Below, piece by piece: positions 42,172 to 51,001 of a stretch of 64,000 bases of DNA. Source of the DNA: Verrucomicrobiota bacterium. Lineage in GTDB: Bacteria > Verrucomicrobiota > Verrucomicrobiia > JADLBR01. The translations under genes were made by a program, and so were the position numbers. The first letter of the stretch is position 1, and each line of letters starts with the position of its first letter. The stretch lies in the NCBI GenBank assembly GCA_029560585.1, contig JAKQKQ010000133.1, forward strand, positions 16,786 to 80,785, read 5' to 3'. The notes below the pieces were generated by a model. The model did no database searches, was not told where the DNA came from, and saw nothing but the letters and a program-made list of their open reading frames with translations.

Positions 42172-43104
42172 GTGAACACAGAACCACTGGCGGGCTCGCA
42201 GCGCGCATTGATCCTCTTCCCAGTCGGCGGATTGGGCAACCGCCTCCGGGCCACGGCCTCCGCACATATCTTGGCCGAGGAGGCCGGACGCGCGTTCTAC
42301 CTGAACTGGATCCCCGATCCCACCTGCAACGCGCGCTGGGACGATCTGTTCCTCAATCGGTTCCCGGCTTTCCCCTCCGATATGGAAACGCTGCGCGCGT
42401 CCCACCGCCTTCACTGTGGCGACGCACACGGACGGTTGCCCGAAGACACGGTCAAGGCGATCCTCGATGACCCCCGCCCCGTGGTCGCCATCTCCACCGG
42501 CCAGCAGCTGCGCCCACCCCACCGCGACGATTTCAAACAGAAGAAGTCCGAATTCTACAGGGCCCTGATTCCGATCGGGCCGATCGAGGAGGAGGTCCGA
42601 CGTTATCTCGAGCGCGTGGATGTCCCCGCCATGGTGGGTGTCCACATTCGCCGCGGCGACCTGATCTCCGACAAGGGCGCCAACCCCTTCGCCATTTCGC
42701 CGATCGGCCTCTTCATCCAAGCCTGCCGCCGGGAACTGGCGTCGAGGCGGGCCCCCGGTCTCTTCCTCTCCACAGACTCCCCCCGCGACGAGCGCGCTTT
42801 GCGGCAGGCCTTTGGGTCCCTCGTGCACAGCAGACAGGGCATCGCGCTGGACCGCGTTTCGGTCGCGGGAATCCGCGATGCCCTCGTGGACTGGCTGCTG
42901 CTTTCCCGCACGCAGTTTGTCATCCGTTCGTACTTCAGTTCCTTCAGCAAAGAGGCGTGCGCCGTGCGCGGGATCGAATCCCACGTGATCTATCGCGAGC
43001 GGCCTGCGCCCCTGGGGTTTCTCTCGGATCTGGCCCACAGGCCGAGATGGCAGTTGGCGCGCGTCCTGTCGGCCATCGCGCGGATCATCCGGCGAAAATT
43101 ATAA
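42172..43104 (+). CDS. Fucosyltransferase-like GT (HxRRGD family)
   Basis: This 310-residue protein, GTG start with AGGGGGA 4-5 nt upstream, has two diagnostic motifs of the alpha-1,2/alpha-1,6 fucosyltransferase and protein O-fucosyltransferase superfamily: the N-terminal GGLGNRLRATASAH and VHIRRGDLI with His158 and Asp163, which contacts GDP-fucose. A later LSRTQFVIRSYFSSFSKEA resembles motif III (a Ser/Thr-rich loop). It probably transfers fucose or a related sugar to surface glycan. It follows the M23 peptidase on the same strand. The exact acceptor is unknown. Confidence 0.75.
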   Translation: MNTEPLAGSQRALILFPVGGLGNRLRATASAHILAEEAGRAFYLNWIPDPTCNARWDDLFLNRFPAFPSDMETLRASHRLHCGDAHGRLPEDTVKAILDDPRPVVAISTGQQLRPPHRDDFKQKKSEFYRALIPIGPIEEEVRRYLERVDVPAMVGVHIRRGDLISDKGANPFAISPIGLFIQACRRELASRRAPGLFLSTDSPRDERALRQAFGSLVHSRQGIALDRVSVAGIRDALVDWLLLSRTQFVIRSYFSSFSKEACAVRGIESHVIYRERPAPLGFLSDLAHRPRWQLARVLSAIARIIRRKL

Positions 43105-43121
43105 GTGTGGACCGATTCCGC

Positions 43122-43155
43122 CGGGAGGGCCCGCGGCCTGAGTCTGTCTCAATAC
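43122..43155. repeat. Inverted copy of a TTGAGACAG/GGCCGCGGGCCC repeat
   Basis: The reverse complement of this segment (TATTGAGACAGACTCAGG then CCGCGGGCCCTCCC) matches 15050-15080 and in part 15182-15210. It contains the palindrome GGGCCCGCGGCC... and lies in the gap after the fucosyltransferase gene. Confidence 0.6.
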
Positions 43156-43197
43156 CCGATCGTCCCAGGGGGCGTGGCACTTAGATGGACACACCAG

Positions 43198-43300
43198 TTT
43201 TTGGACTGCGGCGGCAGTGCCGCCGCTTTCAACAACCGGCGGAGCCGAGTCGTCGCTTCGCGACGTGCCAAAGCGGTGGCGTTGCCACCGCGCTCCAAAG
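43198..43300. mobile_element. MITE-like element, shorter relative of 38039-38184
   Basis: It begins TTTTGGACTGCGGCGGCAG and ends with GTTGCCACCGCGCTCCAAAG, an imperfect inverted copy. Internally GCCGCCGCTTTC and GCCAAAGCGGTGGC form further dyads. It is about 100 bp with no coding capacity. Confidence 0.6.
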
Positions 43301-43380
43301 GAAGGATCGCGCCACGCATGGCGTCGTGGCCGACCGGAGAATATTCTTCAACGGGCTGTTAGCCACCTGGGGTCGGCCGG

Positions 43381-45666
43381 TTACGGCAACGGCGGCAGCT
43401 TCGCGCTGTAGTGCACCGCGCGGTGGCGGTTGTCGTCGAACGCGAAATGCAGCCATTGCCGATCCTTGCTGACGAAACCGTCGGGATAATTGATGCGGCC
43501 CTTGGGTCCGTCGCATGACTCTTTGTGGAGCACGCGCTGGTAGGGCCACGTCCTCATGCCATCGAAACTGATCCAGAGGGCGAGCGGGCTGCGGTGCCTC
43601 GAATTGGGATTGTGCAGCATCGCCACCGCATCGCCACCGAGCGGATAGAGCGTCGCCTTGCTCCCCGGATTGGGCACTTGCGTGATGGACGCAAACTCGG
43701 GCCACGTCCTGCCGCCATCCTTGGATTCCGCGCGATAGAGCACGCCGCCGAGGCCATCCGCGCGGATGATCATGACGATGCGGCCATCGCCAAGCTCCAC
43801 GATGTTATTCTCCGCCCATCCGAAGTAGCGGTCGTTCGGCGTCAGGCGGATGTCGCCATGCTCGGCCCAGGTCTTCCCACCATCGCCACTGATGAGAACG
43901 CCGTTGCGCGGGTTGGTGAAATCGCGATCGAGCGGCGCGCGATCCCGCTGGTCGTCCGGCCCGACGTAATGCTGGAAGGGCAGCATGATGCGGCCATCCC
44001 GCGTGACGATATGATTGCGGATGAACGTGCGCTCCCTGAGCCGACCCGGGACTTCCTGGGGCTTGCCCCAAGTCTTGAACGAATCATCGCTCGTGAGGAA
44101 CCACGAGCGCCAGTCATTCGCCCAGTGCTTGGAGTGCGTGGAGAAGAACAGGGTGCATCGCCCATCGCGCACCATCAGTTCGGTGGGGCCCTGGCCGATG
44201 GTCTTGCCCTCGCGCGGGAAGCCCACGTCAAAACGCTCCAGGGGCGTCCATGTCCTCCCCTGATCGGTGCTGCGCGTGACCCCCGTGTAGTTCAGCGGTG
44301 ACGGTTCGGTGTCGCCGCCGGCCAATATGAAGAGGATCCATGTGCCATCGGGCAGCTCGCGCAGGGTGGTGTCGCACACCATGCTGTTCGGCTTCACGCC
44401 ATCGTAAGGGACGCTGCTGCGGTCCTGTTTCGCGTCCCCGGACGCCCGCGCGGCCCACTTTGCGTCGGGCCGAATGGATTTCGGCACGACGGGCGCGCGC
44501 GCCTTGTTGACCAACATGCGCGGCCTCGCACCGGGCGACACAAATTTGCCCGCGCGCACGTCTTCCTCGCGAAATTTCGCCAGCATGATCTCGGCGTCCG
44601 TGTGACGGTTCCAGTCATAGAGGATGTGGATGAGGCCGTCGGGGGCCTGGAGGCCGTCGGGATACGAGACCTCGGCGCGATCATCGAGCAGCAGCCCCCT
44701 GCCCCATGTCTTGCCATCATCGTCGGAAAGAAATGCCATCATGCTGGAACGCCGTGGCAGGCGCACATCGATCGGGCCGTTCTTCACTAGGAGCAGATTG
44801 CCGGAGACCAGGCGCCGGATGAAGAATCGCGCGCTCACGTTCTGGATCGCGGATGTCTGCGGCTGGCTCCACATCCGCCCCGCGTCCGTGGAAAAACTCT
44901 CGCTGATGCCTTTCTTGGTCCGCGCCAGCATCCAAAGCCTCCCGTCTCGCAACTCGACGATCATGTGTTCGTCGAAGTCCGTCTCGGGAAACGCGACGCC
45001 GCCGCGCCGCGTCCAAGTCTTGCCCTGATCGGTGGACGCGAAGACATTGGCCATGCGGATGGGGTCGAGATCGTGGTGCGCGTCCTTGAGGATGGCGGGC
45101 CCGATCCGGTCGCGCGTCCAGAGGGACACGGGCAGTAGCCAGTCGCCGTTGGACAAGACCGTGGGCTTGTTCAGGGTGCACCCATCGGCAAACCGAACGG
45201 GTTTCGACCACGTCGGCTCATCGGCATCGGGATTCTCGCAAGTCATATACCAGTCGCCGCACCGGCCATCGAAATAGCCGAGGCTCTGATCAAAGAAGAG
45301 CCACAGGCGCCCCGACGGATCGGTCCAAAGGTTGCCGACGAGGGCGCGGCGCTGCGGCGCGTTTGACGGATCGGTCGGATCGATCACCACCCGGGGTTTC
45401 GACCACTTTGCGCCGCCATCGTCGCTGGTGGCGAGCATGAAGAAACCGTTCGGGCTGTCGCCATTGCCCACCCAGCACGCCCAGAGGCGACCCTTCGGCG
45501 TGCGTTCGATGCCAATGATCATGTTCCCGACCCGCACCCCATCATCGTACTCGGGTCCGGGCGCGGTGTTTACCACTGGCGGCTCAAGCGCCAAGTCGAG
45601 CATCGCCTTGTCCTGCGCAACGCACGCGGCGGAAACGAGAAATACGAATAGTGGCAATGTTCGCAT
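43381..45666 (-). CDS. Secreted exo-sialidase-like BNR protein
   Basis: The 761 residues begin with a signal peptide ([18 protein letters not shown]). The body carries at least eight Asp-box (BNR) turns, for example [66 protein letters not shown] and [11 protein letters not shown]. Eight boxes over this length suggest two six-bladed propellers. Family members are neuraminidases or related exo-glycosidases and binding proteins; the arginine triad cannot be assigned with certainty. The start was chosen at the signal peptide. It fits the sulfatases nearby as part of a mucin-like or sulfated-glycan degrading set. Confidence 0.8.
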   Translation of the reverse strand: MRTLPLFVFLVSAACVAQDKAMLDLALEPPVVNTAPGPEYDDGVRVGNMIIGIERTPKGRLWACWVGNGDSPNGFFMLATSDDGGAKWSKPRVVIDPTDPSNAPQRRALVGNLWTDPSGRLWLFFDQSLGYFDGRCGDWYMTCENPDADEPTWSKPVRFADGCTLNKPTVLSNGDWLLPVSLWTRDRIGPAILKDAHHDLDPIRMANVFASTDQGKTWTRRGGVAFPETDFDEHMIVELRDGRLWMLARTKKGISESFSTDAGRMWSQPQTSAIQNVSARFFIRRLVSGNLLLVKNGPIDVRLPRRSSMMAFLSDDDGKTWGRGLLLDDRAEVSYPDGLQAPDGLIHILYDWNRHTDAEIMLAKFREEDVRAGKFVSPGARPRMLVNKARAPVVPKSIRPDAKWAARASGDAKQDRSSVPYDGVKPNSMVCDTTLRELPDGTWILFILAGGDTEPSPLNYTGVTRSTDQGRTWTPLERFDVGFPREGKTIGQGPTELMVRDGRCTLFFSTHSKHWANDWRSWFLTSDDSFKTWGKPQEVPGRLRERTFIRNHIVTRDGRIMLPFQHYVGPDDQRDRAPLDRDFTNPRNGVLISGDGGKTWAEHGDIRLTPNDRYFGWAENNIVELGDGRIVMIIRADGLGGVLYRAESKDGGRTWPEFASITQVPNPGSKATLYPLGGDAVAMLHNPNSRHRSPLALWISFDGMRTWPYQRVLHKESCDGPKGRINYPDGFVSKDRQWLHFAFDDNRHRAVHYSAKLPPLP

Positions 45667-46198
45667 GATCAATCCAAGGGATCGCTGCATCGGCCCAGAA
45701 TGCCGGTTCGGCGGCCCGTTGAAAGACATCTCCAGTCGGCCACGACGACACGCGGGGCCCGATTCCGCCGCACCACAAGACGCGGGACATCGTCCAGGAT
45801 GCTGGACAAGGGCGCCAGCTTATGGGGTGCGGCGCGCGATCGCGCCGCTCTTGCGAGCCAACGGAATTTTCGAGCTAGATCCCATGCCTGACTTAACGTT
45901 TTCATGATAAACAAGTTACGCTCGTAAATATTTCACGACTTGCGTCTTACTTCAAGTGAAATTCCTCTCGATCTGGTACCCGTTAGCAGCCTTTGGCAAT
46001 CCGGCTGTCATATTCTGTCATGGGGCTTGAGGGACGTGGGCACATCCGTTGACGCGCCGCATACCTGTATATGCGCGAGGGTGATTCCAGGGGCTTGTCG
46101 CTTCGGGTGGGTGCCTGAAGGTGCGGCGGGATCTGTTCCCTGCCGTTGCGGCCATCCGCACAAGACCGTGGGAAGCGCGCGCCCGGGAGAATCACCAG
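45667..46198. other. 532-nt gap, probable boundary between chromosome and mobile DNA
   Basis: No convincing gene. A short minus-strand frame (45669-45914, beginning MKTLSQAWDLARKF) cannot be supported. The stretch 45890-45965 is clearly AT-richer than the flanks, and an imperfect dyad lies near 46055 (GCATACCTGTATATGC). No integrase gene or tRNA is visible to mark an attachment site. Confidence 0.4.
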
Positions 46199-46423
46199 AT
46201 GAATGATGGCGACGCGAGGAAGACGGATGGCGGGGACAATGGGCGCGAGACTGAAACACCCAGTCGGCTGTGGAAGGTGGCGGACGTGGCGGCCTACGCG
46301 CGGTGCAGCCCGCGGACGGTGGGCAACCTGATGGTCGCCGGGCTTCCATTCATCAAGCTCGGCCATCTGGTGCGCTTCGAGCCGCGCGCAGTGGCGAGGT
46401 GGATGGCGGGCGAGCGCAGGTAG
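46199..46423 (+). CDS. AlpA/excisionase-like HTH protein
   Basis: The 74 residues include the MerR/excisionase-type helix-turn-helix segment WKVADVAAYARCSPRTVGNL, MVAGLPFIKLGHLVRFEP and RAVARWMAGERR. These small proteins bind DNA near attachment or replication sites of mobile elements. It is clearly paralogous to the 63-residue protein at 50008 (shared DVAAYA.C..RTV.NLM and LVRF/FVRF patterns). It lies beside the replication module of opposite strand. The start was chosen because the upstream frame is arginine-rich and unlike protein. Confidence 0.75.
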   Translation: MNDGDARKTDGGDNGRETETPSRLWKVADVAAYARCSPRTVGNLMVAGLPFIKLGHLVRFEPRAVARWMAGERR

Positions 46424-46453
46424 CGGGACTGGGGGTGCCCCGGCGTCGCCGCC

Positions 46454-46471
46454 GTTCATTGCGCAATGAAC
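46454..46471. promoter_or_regulatory. Perfect 18-bp palindrome, left copy
   Basis: GTTCATTGCGCAATGAAC is a perfect palindrome. A second copy with one change near its end is at 49486-49503, so the pair brackets the four-gene replication operon. Likely a binding site for one of the small HTH proteins; which one is not known. Confidence 0.6.
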
Positions 46472-46608
46472 AGGAATGATACATCCGTACACCCGCCGGC
46501 GGACGGCCGATGGACGGACCGGGACGCCGGCTGCGCGATAATACGCATGTATGCGCACTCCTGGGCCGGGGGCATCCGCGGATCGGCCGGATGGGCCGCC
46601 GGTGCGCC

Positions 46609-46789
46609 CCGGTGAGGGCCCGGTGAGGGCCCGGTGGCCCGTCCGTCCAGAAACCCACTTATTGGACAACCTCCCGGGCACGTCGTTCCGTCGTCCATCT
46701 TGTCTTGTCCAATAACCCCCCTTTAGGGGGGTATTGGACAAGTGGACGACGGGCGTCCAGAAATCCTTGGACAAAGAATTCTTGGACAA
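46609..46789. repeat. Iteron-like cluster, possible replication origin
   Basis: An 11-bp tandem repeat (CCGGTGAGGGC, two and a half units from 46609) is followed by five copies of TTGGACAA at 46662, 46705 (inverted), 46734, 46767 and 46782. The copies at 46705 and 46734 face each other in a long imperfect palindrome (46704-46742, with a run of C and G at its centre). CGTCCAGAAA also occurs twice (46644 and 46754). The array begins 22 nt beyond the stop of the RepA-like ATPase gene, the classic position for an iteron origin. Confidence 0.65.
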
Positions 46790-46810
46790 CGCCGCGGGGG
46801 GGGGCGGGCC

Positions 46811-47854
46811 TCAGGGCCGGGCCCGCGAGTACGAGCCGCGGCCCTCTTTGAGGATGCGGCCCGCCGCCAGGAGCCTCGAGACGATGGCGTAGAAGGTCTG
46901 GCGGCTCCTGATGCCGTGGGCGTCGGCGACGGCCTGGAACCATTGGCCGGCGCTCATGCCGCCCTCGTCGAGCAGTTCGAGCACCTCGTCGGCGGGCACC
47001 GACTCGGGCCGGCCGGCCCTGCGCAGCCTGCCGGCGTCCAGGGCGGCGGCGGGCCGGAACAGGGGGAAGTCCCAGCGGACGACGAATGGCTCCATGTGGG
47101 GGAAGTTCCTGAGCGTGGCCTCGGCGGTGTAGCAATAGGGCTCCTCGTGCGGGGTGAGGGTCAGGATGGAGTCCGGGTCGCGGGCGTAGACCCCGGAGCC
47201 GCCGATGCGGTCCATGGCCTGCTTGGCGGCCTGGTTGCCCTTGGAGAAGTGCGCGCCGAAGACGGCGGCGGCGCCGGTGACCGTCGTGAGCCGCTCGACC
47301 TCGTTGAGCAGCAGGGCGACGTCCCCGGCGCGGTTATCGTCCCTCCCGCCCTGGCACTTGTAGATGGGGTCGATGATGAGGAGCCCATAGCCGCCGTCCC
47401 TGGTGCGGGCGATGATCTCCGGGGCCAGCGCCTCCAGCGGGGCGGCGTGCCCCCGCAGGCCCCAGACATCCAGGGTGGCCGGGCGGATCGGCGCGAGCTT
47501 GGCGGCGGTCACCTCCCCCAGGCGCCGGGAGAAGAAGTAGTCCTGGATCTCGAAGTTGATGTAGAGCACGCGGGCCGGCGAGGTCTCCAGGCCCCACCAG
47601 GGCAGCCCGGAGGCGACCGAGACGGCCAGGTCGGTGAGCGCCCAGGTCTTGTACGATTTGGATCCGCCGCCGATGACCATCTTGGAGCCTCGGTGCAGCA
47701 TGCCGCGCACCAGCGCCTGTGGCTCTGGTTCCCGCCCGTGGCGCGCGAGCACCTCGACCGCGTCCAGGATCGGCGGCAGCGCCGGGCGCTGGCCGGGCGG
47801 CCCGTCGCCCTCGGCGGGCAGGCCCTCAAGCCTGGGGGTTCGGTTGAGCTGCAT
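46811..47854 (-). CDS. RepA-like AAA/RecA-fold ATPase of mobile element
   Basis: The 347-residue RecA-fold ATPase has Walker A GGGSKSYKT (62-70), Walker B YGLLIIDPIYK and AVFGAHFSKGNQAAKQAMDR. The GGGSKSYKTW pattern and length fit the RepA/AAA_25 hexameric helicase group found in plasmids, phages and integrative elements. The C-terminal ~70 residues look like a winged helix (MSAGQWFQAVADAHGIRSRQ). Start ATG lies 29 nt inside the end of the upstream primase-like gene. Together they form the replication core of the element. Confidence 0.85.
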   Translation of the reverse strand: MQLNRTPRLEGLPAEGDGPPGQRPALPPILDAVEVLARHGREPEPQALVRGMLHRGSKMVIGGGSKSYKTWALTDLAVSVASGLPWWGLETSPARVLYINFEIQDYFFSRRLGEVTAAKLAPIRPATLDVWGLRGHAAPLEALAPEIIARTRDGGYGLLIIDPIYKCQGGRDDNRAGDVALLLNEVERLTTVTGAAAVFGAHFSKGNQAAKQAMDRIGGSGVYARDPDSILTLTPHEEPYCYTAEATLRNFPHMEPFVVRWDFPLFRPAAALDAGRLRRAGRPESVPADEVLELLDEGGMSAGQWFQAVADAHGIRSRQTFYAIVSRLLAAGRILKEGRGSYSRARP

Positions 47855-48767
47855 CGCAGACCCCCGGGTCGAAATAGAACACGCACTGGCGCGATCCGTC
47901 CTCGCGCCGCCCGTCGGGCACCCGCACGAACTGCGAGCGGCCCCAGGTGGCCGGGTCCGCGCCCAAGATCACCGCGTGGCGCATGAAGCGCCGCAGGCCC
48001 CCCTCCTCCAACCCCGCGGCGACGAACCAGCCGTGCAGCGACTTGCCCCCCGAATGCACCGCCAGCACCAGGGGCAGGAAGCCGGAGAGGTGCGCGAGGA
48101 TCGCCGCGTGCGCGTCGGGCTCGCCGCGGTCGAACTCCACCACCAGGAACCTGCGCGGCCCGGTGTTGTCCAGCGTGTGGGCCGATGGCAACCCGTCGCA
48201 CAGGCGCCGTCCTGCGGGGGCCGACATCGGCGAGGGCACGATCAGCGCCAACTCCGAAAGCAGCCCGCGCCACCCCTGGCGGGGGCGGGTCTCGAAGCGC
48301 CCCTTGCTCCAGCCGCAGCACAGGAGCGCGTCGGCGGGAAACAGGGCATCGATGATCCCCTCGGTCTGCGGCAGCTCGTCCGGGAAACGGATCGGGGATG
48401 CCTCCCAGAGGTCCACGAGCCCGAAGCCGCCCGCGGCCGCGAGCACCGATTCGATCCGCGCCGCATCCGGCCTGGGCCATGCCGCGGCCGGCGGAGCCGC
48501 ATGCGGCATCCCCGGTCGCCACGCGCATCCGGCCGAGCCGTCGATGGCCCCCAGGATCTCGTGTGCGCCGACCGACCGGCCGCAGCCGGACGATGCCGCG
48601 GCGAGCAACTCGGCCATCTCGGCCCTGTCGTCGTAGAAGCCGTGCAGCAGCCGGGCGCAGCGGAACAGCCAGCGGTGCACGCCCTCCCCCGATCGCGGGC
48701 ACGCCCCGAGCATGTCGCGCACGAAGCGCGGCAGTTCGCCCGGATCGTTGACGCCGCGAGCGTTCAT
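47826..48767 (-). CDS. Putative archaeo-eukaryotic-type primase (AEP-like) protein
   Basis: The 313 residues have a candidate catalytic core in the C-terminal half: FLVVEFDRGEPDAH (acidic site), AVHSGGKSLHGWFVAAG (the S-x-H type motif) and QFVRVPDGRREDGSRQ followed by CVFYFDP. This resembles the primase domain of mobile elements that also carry RepA-like helicases, but the N-terminal 150 residues are not recognisable. The start is supported by GGAGGGG 4 nt upstream and the ATGA overlap with the preceding gene. It probably primes replication at the nearby iterons. The assignment rests on motif order, not on a search. Confidence 0.6.
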   Translation of the reverse strand: MNARGVNDPGELPRFVRDMLGACPRSGEGVHRWLFRCARLLHGFYDDRAEMAELLAAASSGCGRSVGAHEILGAIDGSAGCAWRPGMPHAAPPAAAWPRPDAARIESVLAAAGGFGLVDLWEASPIRFPDELPQTEGIIDALFPADALLCCGWSKGRFETRPRQGWRGLLSELALIVPSPMSAPAGRRLCDGLPSAHTLDNTGPRRFLVVEFDRGEPDAHAAILAHLSGFLPLVLAVHSGGKSLHGWFVAAGLEEGGLRRFMRHAVILGADPATWGRSQFVRVPDGRREDGSRQCVFYFDPGVCDAAQPNPQA

Positions 48768-49189
48768 GTGGACCCCTCCGTCCCCATCGGATGGTCCATT
48801 CCCGGCGGCGGGGTCGTTGCGGTGCGGCCCCGCCGCCTCCTCTCCCAGGCTTGCAGCGCGAGACCTCGGCGCATCTCGCGCAACCGCGGCCCGCGCGGCC
48901 GAAGGCCGAACTCCCGCGCCAGCACCCCGGCCCTGTGGCTGATCGCCGCCGCGGTGCAGCCGGCCCGCGCCGCGCACTTGCGCATCGAGTCGCACTCCGC
49001 GCCCAAGACGACGCGCCACGCCAGGAGCGTAACCCTCGGGTTGCCGCGCACGAAAGTCCCCGCCACCCGCTCGACCACCCGCAGCAGATCGATCGCCCGC
49101 CGCGGCTGGGGCTCCGGCTCGATCTCGTCGACCGGCGTGCGGTTGTCCGCGGCGACCGGGGCGCCGTTCTCGTACCAGAGCGGCTTCAC
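48764..49189 (-). CDS. HTH-containing protein of the replication operon
   Basis: The 141 residues begin with GTG overlapping the upstream stop (GTGA) and end in an ATGA overlap with the primase-like gene, so it is translationally coupled on both sides. The middle part (CDSMRKCAARAGCTAAAI and SHRAGVLAREFGLRP) looks like a sigma-region-4 or resolvase-like helix-turn-helix. The tail is Arg-rich and proline-rich (RRRRGRTATTPPP). Function unknown; copy control or origin binding is possible. Confidence 0.6.
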   Translation of the reverse strand: MKPLWYENGAPVAADNRTPVDEIEPEPQPRRAIDLLRVVERVAGTFVRGNPRVTLLAWRVVLGAECDSMRKCAARAGCTAAAISHRAGVLAREFGLRPRGPRLREMRRGLALQAWERRRRGRTATTPPPGMDHPMGTEGST

Positions 49190-49401
49190 TGGGCACGCTC
49201 CTCCCCGGCGGCCACCCCGAAGCGGCCCATCAGCGCCTCGCGGACCGCGATCGGGTCGTAGAGGTAGAGCCGGCGCGTCACCGGCACGTACGGGATGAGC
49301 CTGCGGGCGACCATGTCGTCCACCGTGCGCGGGCAGATGGAGAGCATGGCCGCGAGTTGCTTCCGCCGGACAAGGATTGGTTCAGTCGTGGGTAGTTTCA
49401 T
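49186..49401 (-). CDS. Small HTH DNA-binding protein
   Basis: This 71-residue protein has an excisionase/MerR-like helix-turn-helix: LVRRKQLAAMLSICPRTVDD, MVARRLIPYVPVTRRLYLYD and PIAVREALMGRF. It is the first gene of the four-gene minus-strand operon 49401-46811 and overlaps the next by GTGA. Its promoter must lie in the 600-nt gap that also contains the right palindrome. Probably a regulator of the element. Confidence 0.65.
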   Translation of the reverse strand: MKLPTTEPILVRRKQLAAMLSICPRTVDDMVARRLIPYVPVTRRLYLYDPIAVREALMGRFGVAAGEERAQ

Positions 49402-50007
49402 GCCAGCAAAGCCGTGTCAACCGGGGGCAGGCTTCCGGACCGGTGGCAGTCGTACCAGAGGCACCCCCGGTGCGGCGGTGGTCCCGTTCATTGCGCAATG
49501 AGCGGCGTGGTGCGCGAGTCCGCGAAACGCTCGCAACGGAGGCGGTCGGCGACCCTCGACATGGAAGCCTAAAATGCCCTACGACGAACCGGGGCTATCT
49601 TGGGTCGCCCGGCGATCTCCGACGCGTCCTGGGCCGATCTGATGTTCCAGACCCCTCATTAGCGTACATTTCGCGGAGGATCTGATCCTTGATTTTGGCT
49701 CAAGAACGCGGCCGGAAACGATCGCGGTGCCCGGCCCGCCCCCCGATGCCTCCCCGGCGATTGCGGCGCGTCCGGGATCGCCAAAGCCACCGTCTGGGGC
49801 CGTTTTTGGGCCGCGCCACGGCGGTTCACGAGTCATCGGCGGCGCGATCCCCGCGCCCGCGAAATCCGCGCCGGGCCAAGGGCCGCGAGGCATGCCCGCG
49901 ATGTTGCCGGATGGGACATGCGGTTGACGTCGCGTGCCCTTGCGTGCGGGTCCGCGCCCCGGGGGGACCCAAGCAAAAGGATGATCGCTCGAGCCAGGGA
50001 GGCGACG
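49402..50007. other. 606-nt regulatory gap with right palindrome
   Basis: No supported gene. The gap holds the palindrome at 49486-49503 and presumably the promoter of the minus-strand operon. GGCACCCCCGGTGCGGCGG before the palindrome resembles in part the GTGCCCCGGCG before the left palindrome, suggesting a duplicated control block about 25-40 nt long. Confidence 0.4.
49486..49503. promoter_or_regulatory. Palindrome GTTCATTGCGCAATGAGC, right copy
   Basis: It differs from the left copy (46454) only at its penultimate base, so 17 of 18 bases are shared. It lies about 85 nt upstream of the first gene of the replication operon, a natural position for an operator. Confidence 0.6.
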
Positions 50008-50199
50008 ATGGAGAAGAAAACGACGAAGCCAGAGATCGCCGCGCTGTGGACGGTGCGCGACGTTGCGGCCTACGCGCAGTGTGGGCGCCGGACCGTGCGC
50101 AACCTGATGGCGCAGGGAATGCCCCACATCAGGCTCGGTCGGTTCGTGCGATTCGACGCTCGGGCCGTGCTCGAATGGATGAACGACCGGTGGCGGTAG
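50008..50199 (+). CDS. AlpA/excisionase-like HTH protein, paralogue
   Basis: The 63 residues include LWTVRDVAAYAQCGRRTVRN, LMAQGMPHIRLGRFVRFDAR and AVLEWMNDRWR. AGGGAGG 5 nt upstream supports the ATG. It is a close relative of 46199-46423 in the same orientation, so the replication operon is flanked by two related regulators, as if two element ends had been juxtaposed. Confidence 0.75.
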   Translation: MEKKTTKPEIAALWTVRDVAAYAQCGRRTVRNLMAQGMPHIRLGRFVRFDARAVLEWMNDRWR

Positions 50200-50838
50200 C
50201 CCAAACCGATCAGACCTGGTGCCCCACGGGTCCTTGGGGCGCAGCCCGATGCACGGACACGAAGTGCAAAGGCCGAGAAAAGCGCCAAAGACGCTCCCCG
50301 GATGCCCCGGTTTTTGGAGCATACTTTACACTTCCAGGGGCATGAGTCGCAGCTTGATTGCCCGTGTGGGACGTTGGGATAACCCGCTTGGGTGGAGATG
50401 GTTGCGGGCCGCGTCAAGGCCTCCGAAAAGCCCGTTTTTGGCCCCTGGATGCCCCCGAAAAAGTGTAAAGTGAGAAAACGTCCTCCTCATAGAAAAAGGG
50501 AGGGGTGGCGCGCCCCAGAGGACTAAGTAACTCACAGAAAAGATTGCTTATAACAAACGGCGCGAAGTCACACGTCATGTCTAATCGGCGGCGACCTTTG
50601 GATAAATTTGGTCGAACGTCGCACCTCAGTGACCTGAGTCTTGCGAGGGTTCGGCTGGAGGCGCTCGTTCCGTCTTTCCTCTCTCATTTTGATGCTCATT
50701 GCCCAAGCGAACCCACTTCACTGGTATAATAACCATATTAATCGTACCGTTCGTGAATGTTCGTGATGTGGGCGTGTAGTCGGGAGAGGAAAGCCGGTCT
50801 GGTGAGTTTTGCTGCGAGTCGCGGCGTAGTCACGCATG
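50200..50838. other. 639-nt gap with drop in GC
   Basis: No gene supported. An inverted pair CTTTACACTT (50324) and AAGTGTAAAG (50461) encloses CCCCGGATGCCCC-type repeats. From about 50500 the GC content falls visibly, marking the start of the cargo region. GTTCGTGA occurs twice near 50750. Confidence 0.4.
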
Positions 50839-50985
50839 CTATTTTGTGCGCGTTGCGTTGCTCCTTGCCTTTCGTGTTTTTAGCCTGCAAATGCCCACAA
50901 TGAGCGAAATTGTGCCCGCACCCCACATGGGCAAGTAGCCTCCCGAGAATATTATCAATGCGAGCCCCAGTATGATCTCGAACAT
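50839..50985 (-). CDS. Small membrane protein, 48 aa
   Basis: The frame MFEIILGLALIIFSGGYLPM followed by GAGTISLIVGICRLKTRKAR has two short hydrophobic helices and a basic C-terminal tail. It begins 16 nt after the ankyrin protein stop, with AAGAGG about 7 nt before the ATG, so it is likely the second gene of that unit. No family recognised. Small size makes the call uncertain. Confidence 0.45.
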   Translation of the reverse strand: MFEIILGLALIIFSGGYLPMWGAGTISLIVGICRLKTRKARSNATRTK

Positions 50986-51001
50986 TATGGCCTCTTGTTT
51001 G

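Noticed and set aside
45669..45914. Possible small minus-strand gene beginning MKTLSQAWDLARKF
   Set aside because: No ribosome binding site, no recognisable domain, and it overlaps the sialidase start region; kept only as a note.
49579..50322. 247-codon minus-strand frame across the second AlpA-like gene
   Set aside because: Proline/Arg/Gly-rich without domain, antisense to a good HTH gene with a ribosome binding site.
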